Assembly (NCBI GenBank): GCA_963722295.1
Contig: CAVRLB010000001.1
Span: forward strand, 124,001-188,000
Length of the DNA: 64,000 bases
Direction: 5' to 3'
DNA from: Brooklawnia sp032229645
Lineage (GTDB): Bacteria > Actinomycetota > Actinomycetes > Propionibacteriales > Propionibacteriaceae
Positions 1-8,401 of this stretch are shown here, piece by piece. Each line of letters starts with the position of its first letter. Position 1 is the stretch's first letter. A program made the translations under genes and the position numbers. The notes beneath the pieces are model-generated. The model was not told where the DNA came from. It made no database searches and saw only the letters and a program-made list of their open reading frames with translations.

Positions 1-10
1 TGCAGGACCG

Positions 11-409
11 GTGAACCATGCGGTATTCGTTGTGCCGCGTGAGAGTGACCTATCGCGGGTAGCGCAGGCACTCGTGCGGAGCGGGGTCGGCGGTGCGTTT
101 GAGGTTCTCGATCTGGAAGTCGTTGCCTTGGCTGCCGATGGTGCGGCGGTTCGTCTCTCGGCCGAGCAGGACCCGCGGCTGTCGGAGTTCGATACTGCGT
201 TCACCGAACTACTGGACGACGAAGATCTGGCCGCGCTGGGCGCCGAACTCGCGGTCGGCGAGTACGCCATTGTGGTGGTCTACGAGGATCGCGGGTTGGC
301 CGGAGTTGCTCGCGAGGTTCAGCAGAACGGCGGCCGCGAACTATGGTCCGGTGGGGTAGCACTGGAGGATCTTGAGAAAGCGATCGCCAACAGTGAGGAC
401 GAGCGATGA
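11..409 (+). CDS. DUF6325-like small cytoplasmic protein
   Basis: A 132-residue acidic, soluble protein with no signal peptide or membrane span. Its alternating beta/alpha pattern and C-terminal 'LEDLEKAI' resemble the DUF6325/DUF1269-type small proteins of actinobacteria, whose function is unknown. The start is a GTG at 11 with an AGGA box just before it. It lies only ten bases inside the window, so an earlier start cannot be excluded. The stop overlaps the ATG of the next SHOCT gene (ATGA), so the two are translationally coupled. Such proteins often sit beside SHOCT-domain genes, which supports the family call, but no activity can be assigned. Confidence 0.6.
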   Translation: MNHAVFVVPRESDLSRVAQALVRSGVGGAFEVLDLEVVALAADGAAVRLSAEQDPRLSEFDTAFTELLDDEDLAALGAELAVGEYAIVVVYEDRGLAGVAREVQQNGGRELWSGGVALEDLEKAIANSEDER

Positions 410-690
410 GCCTGCTAAGAACCGCTGCACGAGCAAGCGTGGCGACCCGCGTGATCGGGAACGTCCAGCGTAAACAGCACCGCCGCTGGTCCGCTGAGGA
501 CGCCCGAGAAGCCCCTGGTATTGCCCAGCACGGCATCGAGGCCGCCCAACCGCCGGCGCCTCCCGCTGGCGGCCCGGCCGATATGAGTGCCGTCATGGCG
601 CAGCTTGCTCAACTCGGCCAATTGCGGGACTCCGGAGTCTTGAATTCCGAGGAATTCGAGGCACAGAAGAAGCGCATTCTCGGCGGCTGA
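406..690 (+). CDS. SHOCT domain protein
   Basis: A 94-residue protein. It has a basic N-terminal region, a Pro/Ala/Gly-rich linker (about residues 48-58), and a C-terminal SHOCT domain with the typical 'LGQLRDSGVLNSEEFEAQK' helix pair. SHOCT is a short oligomerisation or binding module usually found at protein ends. The ATG overlaps the stop of the preceding gene, so both are probably made from one mRNA. A second SHOCT protein occurs at 6135-6536. The precise role is unknown. Confidence 0.75.
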   Translation: MSLLRTAARASVATRVIGNVQRKQHRRWSAEDAREAPGIAQHGIEAAQPPAPPAGGPADMSAVMAQLAQLGQLRDSGVLNSEEFEAQKKRILGG

Positions 691-881
691 TCCCGGGCTC
701 GTGTCGGCAATTCCGCACCCCGATCGACGGTCTCGTACGGCGCATGCTGTCCGGGAGCCACTCCTGAGCGTGCGTGCGGTTGTATGCCTTTCATCGCGAT
801 CTGTCGCTGCGGTCTCGGCGGATTCAGGTGCTACGCTCGCCGCGAGTTCTGGGTTTCCATCAAGTCGTCTGTCGAGGAGCC

Positions 882-2024
882 ATGTTCACCATTCCGTGGA
901 GTGTCGTCGATCGTAAGATCGGACTGGGAATCGCGCTCTGCGGCGTCGCCATCGTTCTCCTCAACTCGCTCGCATTCATCGAGCAAGCGAGTCAATTCCA
1001 GGCGTGGTGGGTGACGCTCGCCGGTATCGTGCCGCTCCTGCAACTGCTCACCGCTGTGGGCTGGTCAAAGCTGCCACCGGCCGTGCTACGTAGCATCTGG
1101 GTATCCCAAGTGCTGGTGCTTCTGTTCGCTCTGGTCCTCGTGTATTGCGCCTGGGATGATGGTGGTCGGACGCCGTACCCTTTGTTGTGGTTGCTGGACT
1201 CAACAGTGGTCGCCGCCCTGGCGCTCACTGTTCGCCTGGCGTGGGCCCTCGCGGCGACACTCTTGCTGGCTGCCTCGGTTCCGCTCTCGGCGCTGGCTTT
1301 TCTCGGTACGATCCCGGCATCGGTGCTTTCGTGGGGTTTCGTGCACGCGTCGAACGTCATCTTTGTGATGCTGGCGTTGGTGATGCGTCAGCAAACGAAT
1401 CGGCTCGCGCGGGCCCGGGCAACAGCTGAGCATCTTCAGGCTGAGGAGGAGCGGGTTCGCGCCGCGTCGGCCGATTTCGAGCGCTTCGCCCGTGTCATCC
1501 ATGACGAGGTCCTATCGACCTTTGGTGCGGCAGTTCAGCTCACGGGCGATCCTCCGCCGCTACTGCGACGCAGCGCCACGGCAGCTCTGGATGCCCTGCG
1601 ACACGAAGATTTTCGCACCGACACAGAACCGGTTGAGCGTACGACCGAGGAAGCGCAGCAGCTGATTCTCGACCTGATCGGTGCTGCTGCGCCCGGCATC
1701 GAGGTTAGTTCGAAAGTGACTCCCGGCACGGTTACCTCCACAGCGGCCGGTGCTGTGGGTCTCGCCGCTGCCGAGGCATCCCGGAATGCCTTGCGTCACG
1801 CCGGAGGCGGGAGCGGGACCGTCATGGTCGGCGACGGATCGATCCGGGTGATCATCGTGGATGCTGGTCCCGGCTTCGATCCGGCGAAGATCCGATCAGG
1901 ACATTTCGGGATCAGTGGGAGCATCGTCAGGCGGATTGATGACTTGGACGGAGGCCGCGTGGCCTTCGACAGCGGCGCGGGTGGCACGACGGTGGTGATG
2001 GCATGGAGCCGGCCACGCAAGTAG
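882..2024 (+). CDS. Membrane sensor histidine kinase
   Basis: A 380-residue protein from the ATG at 882, which has a GAGGAG box; the longer in-frame start at 774 lacks one. About six hydrophobic helices fill residues 10-170. A coiled linker and a phospho-acceptor helix with 'RVIHDEVLSTF' follow, then a GHKL ATPase domain with an N-box ('EASRNALRHA') and G-boxes ('DAGPGFDP', 'GHFGISGS'). This is the NarL-type HisKA_3 architecture. It overlaps the next membrane protein by 22 bases. The convergent LuxR-type response regulator at 3053-3688 is the obvious partner. The signal is unknown. Confidence 0.8.
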   Translation: MFTIPWSVVDRKIGLGIALCGVAIVLLNSLAFIEQASQFQAWWVTLAGIVPLLQLLTAVGWSKLPPAVLRSIWVSQVLVLLFALVLVYCAWDDGGRTPYPLLWLLDSTVVAALALTVRLAWALAATLLLAASVPLSALAFLGTIPASVLSWGFVHASNVIFVMLALVMRQQTNRLARARATAEHLQAEEERVRAASADFERFARVIHDEVLSTFGAAVQLTGDPPPLLRRSATAALDALRHEDFRTDTEPVERTTEEAQQLILDLIGAAAPGIEVSSKVTPGTVTSTAAGAVGLAAAEASRNALRHAGGGSGTVMVGDGSIRVIIVDAGPGFDPAKIRSGHFGISGSIVRRIDDLDGGRVAFDSGAGGTTVVMAWSRPRK

Positions 2025-3022
2025 ACTCCGGGCTGTCTCACCCGCTGGCCCGTCCGGTGCTGCTCTTCGGTTGGGCTGCCGTGCTGATCGCGGCGCTCGT
2101 GGGCAGCCTGCTGCCACCGGTTGACCAATGGAGTTTTGGTGCCTGGTTCACCATCGTGGCAATCGCGATCGATTTTGTGGTGGTGACGGTGCGGCGGCCC
2201 GGACGCTTGTCGTGGCCGCAAGTGGTCTTCGTTGTCGGGATCTCGTTCGCAGCGCTGCTGGTGCTAGGCAGTCGGGGAATAGGCGGGTCCGTAGAGTCCA
2301 CCGCTTATGCCATCGGCTATCTCAACATGGCGGTGGCCTTGCTGATCATGCGTGGGCATTCCGTGATCGGAGCAGTGGCGTCGGCGGTCCTCCTCATCAG
2401 GATTGCATGGCTGGGAGTCTTGAACGGCCGGGACACCGCCGGGCAACTGGAGAGCCTGGCGCAGCCGCTGGCCACGCCGATTGCCTTCTTCCTGCTGGCT
2501 TGGGTCGCACGCACGGTCGAGGGCAAACGCTCACAGGTGGTCGAGCTTGAACTGCAGATGGTCGCCCAGACGGATGCGGTGCGAAGCCAAAGCGCGGACG
2601 AGCATCGCACGCTGAGCGAGATCCCAGACGTGGTCGAGCCGATCCTGCGGCGCATCGCGGCGGGTGAGCCGCTGACGGCAGATTTCCACGCCGAGGTCAT
2701 CGCGGCGGACGAGATCGTCCGCAATCACCTCAGACGCGACTTGCCGTACCACGTGGGTTTCCTCAAGGCCATGGACGCTGCTCGCGACCGGGGAATTGTG
2801 GTGCGAGTGATCGGCAACGAAGACCCCTGGCCGCGACGAATGTCCGACACTGTTGCGGACCAGTTGATCGTGTTGCTGTCTGCCGACGCGATCACCGACG
2901 TCACCATCCGATTCTTGCCCAGTTCGCGTGGGGGTGCGGTCACCGCTTTGATCGAGGGGCCGGGCGGCATGCGGCGCTACGAATTCAGTGCTGCCGGAAT
3001 CCTTCTTCGCGAGCCGTCCTGA
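2003..3022 (+). CDS. Membrane protein resembling a kinase without its ATPase motifs
   Basis: A 339-residue protein with about six transmembrane helices (residues 15-175), a coiled-coil stretch around 'RSQVVELELQMVAQTDAV', and a soluble C-terminal domain. The layout copies the preceding histidine kinase. However, no clear HD phospho-acceptor motif is seen, and the C-terminal part has no recognisable N-box or glycine-rich G-boxes. It begins inside the 3' end of the kinase gene and should be co-translated with it. It may be an inactive co-sensor forming a hetero-complex with the kinase; that is inference from layout and position. Confidence 0.55.
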   Translation: MEPATQVDSGLSHPLARPVLLFGWAAVLIAALVGSLLPPVDQWSFGAWFTIVAIAIDFVVVTVRRPGRLSWPQVVFVVGISFAALLVLGSRGIGGSVESTAYAIGYLNMAVALLIMRGHSVIGAVASAVLLIRIAWLGVLNGRDTAGQLESLAQPLATPIAFFLLAWVARTVEGKRSQVVELELQMVAQTDAVRSQSADEHRTLSEIPDVVEPILRRIAAGEPLTADFHAEVIAADEIVRNHLRRDLPYHVGFLKAMDAARDRGIVVRVIGNEDPWPRRMSDTVADQLIVLLSADAITDVTIRFLPSSRGGAVTALIEGPGGMRRYEFSAAGILLREPS

Positions 3023-3052
3023 CACTCGGGCAATGTGCCGACGCGAGTGCCG

Positions 3053-3688
3053 TCAGCGTTGTCTGGGAATGATCCCATCCTCGACTGCCCGGCGATAGAG
3101 ATCAAGCTTGCTCGGTGCCGGGCGGTCTATGGCCGCGTATTTCGTCCGGATTCTGCGAATGTGATCGAGCACCGTCTCTCTGGAGATGAACAATTGCTGC
3201 GCCACCCGTTCGGCGGTCTCTCCCGAGGCATAGAGAGCAAGAACCTGCATCTCGCGATCAGTGAGGGCGGCGGAGACGAACTCGTCGTCGGCATCGATGG
3301 CCACCGCCCAATCGGTCGTCGCCGCTACTTCGCCGCGTAGCACGGAGGCGATCGCTTCGAGGATCTTCTTGGGCCGCTCAGTCTTCCTCACCATGCCCAT
3401 TGCGCCGGCCCGGCCCGCCTCGCGGATCAGCTGTGGCTGATCCCCGCTGGTATACACGAGGACCGGGATGCCTTTGGAGGCAAGCACGCGGACATTGTCC
3501 GCGGGACGAGAGCCGTCGCCTAGAGTGAGATCGAGCAGCACGAGGTCGAAGTGCACACCCTGGAGCAGCAACTCTGCGACGCTGCCGCCGACACCACTCA
3601 CGAACAGCCCGCTGTTGACGTTGATGATGCTGGACAATCCCAGGATTACCGCCGGATGGTCGTCGACGATGCCGATTTGCTTGCGCAT
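3053..3688 (-). CDS. NarL/LuxR-type response regulator
   Basis: A 211-residue regulator. The receiver domain starts 'IGIVDDHPAVILG' (acidic pocket) and has a phospho-acceptor Asp in 'LVLLDLTLGDG'. The conserved Thr/Ser and Lys positions are seen in 'LVYTSGD' and 'VRKTERP'. The C-terminal LuxR-type helix-turn-helix contains 'LTDREMQVLALYASGETAERVAQQL'. It faces the sensor pair at 882-3022 tail to tail with about 30 bases between the stops, so it should be their output protein although on the opposite strand. Confidence 0.85.
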   Translation of the reverse strand: MRKQIGIVDDHPAVILGLSSIINVNSGLFVSGVGGSVAELLLQGVHFDLVLLDLTLGDGSRPADNVRVLASKGIPVLVYTSGDQPQLIREAGRAGAMGMVRKTERPKKILEAIASVLRGEVAATTDWAVAIDADDEFVSAALTDREMQVLALYASGETAERVAQQLFISRETVLDHIRRIRTKYAAIDRPAPSKLDLYRRAVEDGIIPRQR

Positions 3689-3916
3689 CCTTGGTCCTCC
3701 TTCGCTCAGCTGGTTCCATCATCCCTCTCCTGGGCGCGTGCCTTCCCCGTAGACAACGCGAACACCTTTATCTGGTGGTTTCGCCGAAAGCACGGGCACC
3801 GTGGCCCCCTAGACCCAGGGGTTTGAGGCCTGTCCAACCGATCACACGCGACAGCCATGCCATTATTCCTCTAGCTGGCTGAATTGCGGCGCCTGCGCTG
3901 AAGAGTTAGGAAGAGA

Positions 3917-5146
3917 TTGAGCACCACCTCTAATGTCACGGCACCGAGCCAAGAGCGAGCTCCCGCGGCACTGCGATTCGTCATCTCCGTGATGCTTTTC
4001 CTCAGCTACATGCTGTTCGCCGTCGCATGGAACTGGGGTGACCTCTATGTTCGCAGCCTTGGCTTCAGCGCATCTCGCACCGCGCTGATGACCAATGCGA
4101 TCACCATCGCTCAGGTCATCGGAAGCCTGGTTGCAGCGAATGTCCTGTTACAGCTCGGGCCGCGGCGTGCCTTCACCCTTGCGTCTGCGCTCATCGTCTT
4201 TGGCGGGTTCGCTTCCTTGACCGAGGTCTTTCCTGTCATCTTCTTCATCCGCTTCGTGCTTGGGCTCGGCGGTGCGCTGATGGTGGTTCTCCTGTCGGGC
4301 ATCGTTGCTCGCATCCTGAGCGGCCGGGCCCTACAGATCGCGAACGGAGTGAACTCGGTCGCCTTCAACACGGGCCTCGCGGTTGCCCTCACCTTCGGCA
4401 TGCAGATGAACGACGACCCGACATTCGCCGTCGTCCTCGCAGCCGGTCTCTCACTTGCGATTCTGGTCCTGTGGCTCGTCGTGTCGCGCCTCGGCCTGAG
4501 AGGGGCGACCGACGGACAACAACAGGTCGACAGCCCGTATACGATGCGTGACGGTTTTCGTGAGTGGTTCAACTGGGTCTTCGCGCTTGCCTACACCGGA
4601 CTGCTCTCCTACTACATCGTGGCATTCACGTTCATGGACGCAGGCACCATCCGCTGGGTTGTCTATGCAGGGGTGATCGGGGCTCTGGGTGGCACGCTCG
4701 TCTCGGCTCGAACGCAGGACCGGATCAAGCCTGTCGTCGTGAGCGTCTGCGCCGCGCTACAGATCGTTGCTGCGACGGCCGTCCTCGCAATGGCGGACCA
4801 TCATCTTGCGGTGCTCGCAGGAGTCACGCTTGGCCTCGTGATCTTCTTCCCGATGCCTTTCTTCGTGCAGCTGGCTTTCATCCGCCCGGGGGTCACCCCA
4901 CGCCAGATCGCGGTCACCTTCTCGATCTTCTGGGCGGTGAGCTACGCGGGCTCGGTGATCTTCATCCAGGTTTTCGCCTGGATCGCCGACGCGACCGGTG
5001 GTCTTGGGCCGGACAATACCCCGGTGTCGGCCGCTCCGATGATCTTCATCGTCATCGTCGAGGCCACCTTCCTGATCGGTTCGGTGCTCCTCTGGCGTTG
5101 GTTCAAGGCCCAACGCGCATTCGAGGCTGAGGAGATCGCTGCATGA
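3917..5146 (+). CDS. MFS transporter
   Basis: A 409-residue polytopic membrane protein with about 12 hydrophobic helices and the overall pattern of a major facilitator carrier. The start is probably TTG at 3917, preceded by AGGAAGAG; no better ATG is nearby. Its stop overlaps the ATG of an alpha/beta-hydrolase (ATGA), so carrier and hydrolase form a coupled pair. The likely job is uptake or efflux of an ester or its hydrolysis product. The substrate cannot be told from sequence. Confidence 0.8.
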   Translation: MSTTSNVTAPSQERAPAALRFVISVMLFLSYMLFAVAWNWGDLYVRSLGFSASRTALMTNAITIAQVIGSLVAANVLLQLGPRRAFTLASALIVFGGFASLTEVFPVIFFIRFVLGLGGALMVVLLSGIVARILSGRALQIANGVNSVAFNTGLAVALTFGMQMNDDPTFAVVLAAGLSLAILVLWLVVSRLGLRGATDGQQQVDSPYTMRDGFREWFNWVFALAYTGLLSYYIVAFTFMDAGTIRWVVYAGVIGALGGTLVSARTQDRIKPVVVSVCAALQIVAATAVLAMADHHLAVLAGVTLGLVIFFPMPFFVQLAFIRPGVTPRQIAVTFSIFWAVSYAGSVIFIQVFAWIADATGGLGPDNTPVSAAPMIFIVIVEATFLIGSVLLWRWFKAQRAFEAEEIAA

Positions 5147-6123
5147 CTCTTCATCCGGAGTTTCAGGCGTATCTCGACTGGCTGAATCCGCTGGCCGCCG
5201 AGAACATACGCGCCGGTATCCAGGCCACCCCGCAATCCGCACGTGCGGCACTCGCCGGGCTCAATGAGTTCGCGCTGCCCAGCGTCGAGGTTTCCGAGGT
5301 TTTCAATACGAAGATCGCCGCAGTCCCGGTTCGTGTTTACGTTCCACGGCCTGGTGTGCCGAGCGACGCGATTCTCTTCGTGCACGGTGGCGGTCACATG
5401 GCCGGTGACCTTGATGTTTACGATTTTTCTGCCCGGCGCACGGCGGATGCAAGCGGAATGATCGTCGTTTCGGTCGACTACCGCAGATCACCTGAGGCGC
5501 GCTATCCGGCAGGCCTGGAGGACGTCTATGACGTGCTGTGCGGACTCGGGCAGGCACTGACCGGAGTCGCCACGACCGGCAGGATCCATGCCGTGGCCGA
5601 TTCGGGCGGCGCCGCGAAGGTCGCTTCGATCGCGCAGCGGGTGGCGGCCGGCAGTTGGCATTCAGCCATCGAACGGCAGGTCCTGCTTTATCCGAGTCTC
5701 GACTACACGATGGCAGGCCAGAGCATCAAGGATTTCGGCGAGGGCTACTTCCTTTCGGCCGAGCGGATCGCATGGTACTTCGATCACTACTTTCCTGACG
5801 GAGCGGATCGTGCCGCGGCTTCGCCGCTTGGTGGTCCGTATACTGCCACGATGCCGCAGAGCCTGATCATCGCGGCGGAGTTCGATCCGCTGCTCAGCGA
5901 GGCAGCGGAATACTTTGAACGCATGCGGGCCGCTGGTGCTGATGCCCGCCTGCTCATAGCGCCGGGCATGATCCATGCCTTCGCGTTCTTCGAATCCAAG
6001 ATTCCAACCGACATCGATCGGTTGTATGCGGTCATCGGTGAGTTTCTCACCACAGGGCATTCCCCTGACTGCTGGCGGGCCGATGACCTTCACCAATCCC
6101 GAGCCCCTGAGATCGGGGAATAG
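5143..6123 (+). CDS. Alpha/beta-hydrolase (esterase, HSL family)
   Basis: A 326-residue cytosolic hydrolase of the hormone-sensitive-lipase-like group. It has the oxyanion-hole motif 'VHGGGH', a nucleophile elbow 'ADSGGAAK' (usually GDSAG; Ala replaces the first Gly), an acid in 'AEFDPLLSEA' and a catalytic His in 'GMIHAF'. It is translationally coupled to the MFS carrier upstream, suggesting import followed by ester cleavage. The substrate is unknown. Confidence 0.85.
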   Translation: MTLHPEFQAYLDWLNPLAAENIRAGIQATPQSARAALAGLNEFALPSVEVSEVFNTKIAAVPVRVYVPRPGVPSDAILFVHGGGHMAGDLDVYDFSARRTADASGMIVVSVDYRRSPEARYPAGLEDVYDVLCGLGQALTGVATTGRIHAVADSGGAAKVASIAQRVAAGSWHSAIERQVLLYPSLDYTMAGQSIKDFGEGYFLSAERIAWYFDHYFPDGADRAAASPLGGPYTATMPQSLIIAAEFDPLLSEAAEYFERMRAAGADARLLIAPGMIHAFAFFESKIPTDIDRLYAVIGEFLTTGHSPDCWRADDLHQSRAPEIGE

Positions 6124-6134
6124 AGGAGCAAAGC

Positions 6135-6536
6135 ATGTCATTCTGGTCAACAATCTGGGACGCCATCTGGTGGTTTGTCACAGCGTTTGTCTTCATCGCG
6201 TACCTTTTCGCGCTGTTCTCGATCATCAGCGATCTGTTCCGCGACAGGAAGCTGAGTGGCTTGGCGAAGGCGATCTGGTTGATCTTCCTGGTCTTCCTTC
6301 CCTTCTTGACCGCTGTCGTGTACCTCATTACGCGCGGTGGCGGTATGGGTGAGCGCGCTGCTGCGCAGGCGCGCTCAGCACAAGCTTCGACGGACGAGTA
6401 CATCCGCTCAGTGGTGGGGGAGAAGAGCAGCCCTACCGCGGAGATCGAACGCGCCAAGGCGCTGTTGGACTCCGGCGCCATCAATCAGGCCGAGTTTGAG
6501 GCACTCAAGGCGTCAGCACTTCACCAGACGAGTTGA
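6135..6536 (+). CDS. PLDc_N-like membrane protein with SHOCT tail
   Basis: A 133-residue protein. Two N-terminal membrane helices (residues 8-32 and 43-66) resemble the phospholipase-D N-terminal module ('LIFLVFLPFLTAVVYLITRG'). A short linker and a C-terminal SHOCT domain ('AKALLDSGAINQAEFEALK') follow. This fusion is common in actinobacteria and of unknown function. The ATG follows a GAGGAG box. The next gene starts 4 bases after the stop, so the pair is probably co-transcribed. Confidence 0.75.
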   Translation: MSFWSTIWDAIWWFVTAFVFIAYLFALFSIISDLFRDRKLSGLAKAIWLIFLVFLPFLTAVVYLITRGGGMGERAAAQARSAQASTDEYIRSVVGEKSSPTAEIERAKALLDSGAINQAEFEALKASALHQTS

Positions 6537-6540
6537 GACC

Positions 6541-6918
6541 ATGCGTCCGAAAAGAGCCGCCGCCGTGGCGGTTGGCATCGCGGCGATCGTGTCCTTGAGC
6601 GCCGGGTGCACAGGAGAACGCGTCAGTGCCGAAGGTACTTGGGGAACCGGGAGTGAGGGCAAGCCGCAACTGGTTCTCGATGCGGGCGGTGCGCTGAGCG
6701 GGACCGACGGGTGCAATCGTTTGTTCGGAACGTGGGAACAGTCGGACGACCAGACAGTCTCGTTCGGCGATCTCGGCTCGACCCTGATGGCTTGCCCCGA
6801 TGTCGATACGTGGCTCGCGGGCTTGAGCAGTGGCGTCCTTGATGGTGGGATCATGCATATCCAGGACAGTGCCGGCACCGAGATCGGCAACCTTGCCCGA
6901 GTACCGCACCCGGAGTAA
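6541..6918 (+). CDS. META/HslJ-like lipoprotein
   Basis: A 125-residue secreted lipoprotein starting at ATG 6541. It has a basic N-terminus, a hydrophobic stretch and the lipobox 'LSAGC', so the mature protein is lipid-anchored at Cys22. The body matches the META/HslJ-type small beta domain ('LSGTDGCNRLFGTWEQ', 'STLMACPD'). In other bacteria META domains occur in heat-shock or stress lipoproteins. It sits between the SHOCT membrane protein and the AI-2E-type permease. Confidence 0.75.
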   Translation: MRPKRAAAVAVGIAAIVSLSAGCTGERVSAEGTWGTGSEGKPQLVLDAGGALSGTDGCNRLFGTWEQSDDQTVSFGDLGSTLMACPDVDTWLAGLSSGVLDGGIMHIQDSAGTEIGNLARVPHPE

Positions 6919-6928
6919 GGACCCTCCG

Positions 6929-8056
6929 ATGGAGTTCGCCCACTCAAGTGATCGCATTGCCCCACCCCAGGAGCCAACGCTCGTGGAAAGACTCGGTCGC
7001 TTGAGTTGGGCGCTGCTCGGCATCGTCGCGCTCTGTTTGGTGGGTGCTTCTGCACTCAGTGCTCTCAGCGGCATCGTTGTGCCGCTCGTGATCGCAGTCA
7101 TCATCGGTACCCTCATCGATCCGGTGGCACGCCTGCTTCGCAGGCACCGGGTGCCACCGGGGCTCGCGGTCGTGCTCTCGTTGCTTTTTCTGGCCGTGGT
7201 GGCTGCCGGTGTCGCCACGATCGTCGTCTCCGGCTTCGTCCGTCAGCTCCCCGAGATCTCGCGGCAGCTGGCGGCCGGCTGGGATGCGCTCGTCAGGTTC
7301 GGACGCAGCCTCGATATCGATCCGGTGCTGCTCGAACAGGGCCGCAGCGCCTTCTACGCCTATGCTCCCCGGCTCGGGCAAGGTGTTCTAGGACTCGTGT
7401 CGAATACATTCCTGGGGGCCCTCTCGGTTGGCCTGGGGCTGTTCTTCGCGCTCTTCTTCCTTTTCTTCGTTGTCAGGGACCATGACCGCTTTCCGTTGTG
7501 GGTCTCAAGCCTCGCTCCTGTGGACCCGGAACTCGCCATCGAGATTGACCGCCTGACTCAGAGTTCGTTGCGCGGATACTTCAAGGGCATCGCGATCACC
7601 GCCCTGATTACGGCTCCGATATTCATGATCCCGCTGTTGCTGCTGGGAGTCCCGCTGATCGTGCCGATCTTCATTCTCTATTTCGTGCTCTCGTTCATTC
7701 CGTATATCGGAGCTTGGATTACTGGGGCATTTGCGATCTTGATAGCCTTCGGCTCAGGCGGAGCCTCGGCCGCTCTCATCGTCGCGCTCAGCCTGCTGAT
7801 CTCGAACGGCACGATTCAGAGCGCTGTCAGTTCGTGGGCCTTGGGTGCTTCACTCAAGTTGCACCCGGTCGCGGTGCTGCTTGCCACGATTGTCGGCGGC
7901 ACAGTTGCGGGGCTGCTTGGCATGGTCTTGGCGCCGCCCGTGCTCGCGGCAGCCACGAGTGCTATCGCGGCGGTCCGGATGCACCGTGAGGCAACACCGA
8001 CGGCAGCCACCTCAGCCGCTGTGGAAGCGCGCAACGACCCGGATACCTCCGACTAG
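6929..8056 (+). CDS. AI-2E/PerM family permease
   Basis: A 375-residue membrane protein starting at ATG 6929, about 10 bases after the lipoprotein stop. It has paired N-terminal helices, a middle amphipathic segment (about residues 85-170) and a C-terminal bundle with the characteristic 'ILYFVLSFIPYIGAWI' and 'LHPVAVLLATIVGG' motifs. The family exports small molecules or acts as a Na+/H+ antiporter in some members. A polar tail ends the protein. The substrate is unknown. Confidence 0.85.
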   Translation: MEFAHSSDRIAPPQEPTLVERLGRLSWALLGIVALCLVGASALSALSGIVVPLVIAVIIGTLIDPVARLLRRHRVPPGLAVVLSLLFLAVVAAGVATIVVSGFVRQLPEISRQLAAGWDALVRFGRSLDIDPVLLEQGRSAFYAYAPRLGQGVLGLVSNTFLGALSVGLGLFFALFFLFFVVRDHDRFPLWVSSLAPVDPELAIEIDRLTQSSLRGYFKGIAITALITAPIFMIPLLLLGVPLIVPIFILYFVLSFIPYIGAWITGAFAILIAFGSGGASAALIVALSLLISNGTIQSAVSSWALGASLKLHPVAVLLATIVGGTVAGLLGMVLAPPVLAAATSAIAAVRMHREATPTAATSAAVEARNDPDTSD

Positions 8057-8378
8057 CGGGCTCGCGGCCCACAGCGTCTCGTCCGTAAAGATCTGAGTAC
8101 CCAAACGTGACGTAATGCCAGTGCGGGACCGGTTGGGTCGCTCGGTACGCCGAGACCCCGTCGAGGGGATCGGGGCCACCCAACGACCAGCTGATCAGCG
8201 TCCCCCAATGCTGAGGTTCCTGACCCGGATAGGCGGCGTCGAAGACCGAGTCGATGGCATCCCAGCCCAAAGTCGTGTTGGCGAGTGCCGGATCCGGCAG
8301 CGAGGGGTGATCCGCCGCTGGTGCTGCTTGTGGAGGCACCGCCGATCTGTCTTTGCGGAAACGCGAGAAAAATCCCAT
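7962..8378 (-). pseudogene. Suppressor-of-fused (SUFU) domain protein, 3' truncated
   Basis: The reading frame starts best at 8378 with 'MGFFSRFRK'. It shows the N-terminal half of a SUFU domain ('WDAIDSVFDAAYPGQEPQHW', 'HYVTFGYSDLY'). Just after 'SDLYG' the family resemblance stops. The frame then runs into low-complexity Arg/Pro/Gly sequence opposite the 3' end of the permease gene. Complete SUFU-domain proteins are longer, so this is a truncated remnant. Its 3' end overlaps the permease stop region at 8056, which may mark an old deletion joint. Confidence 0.6.
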
Positions 8379-8401
8379 TCGCCGATTCTGCCCGATAGGG
8401 G

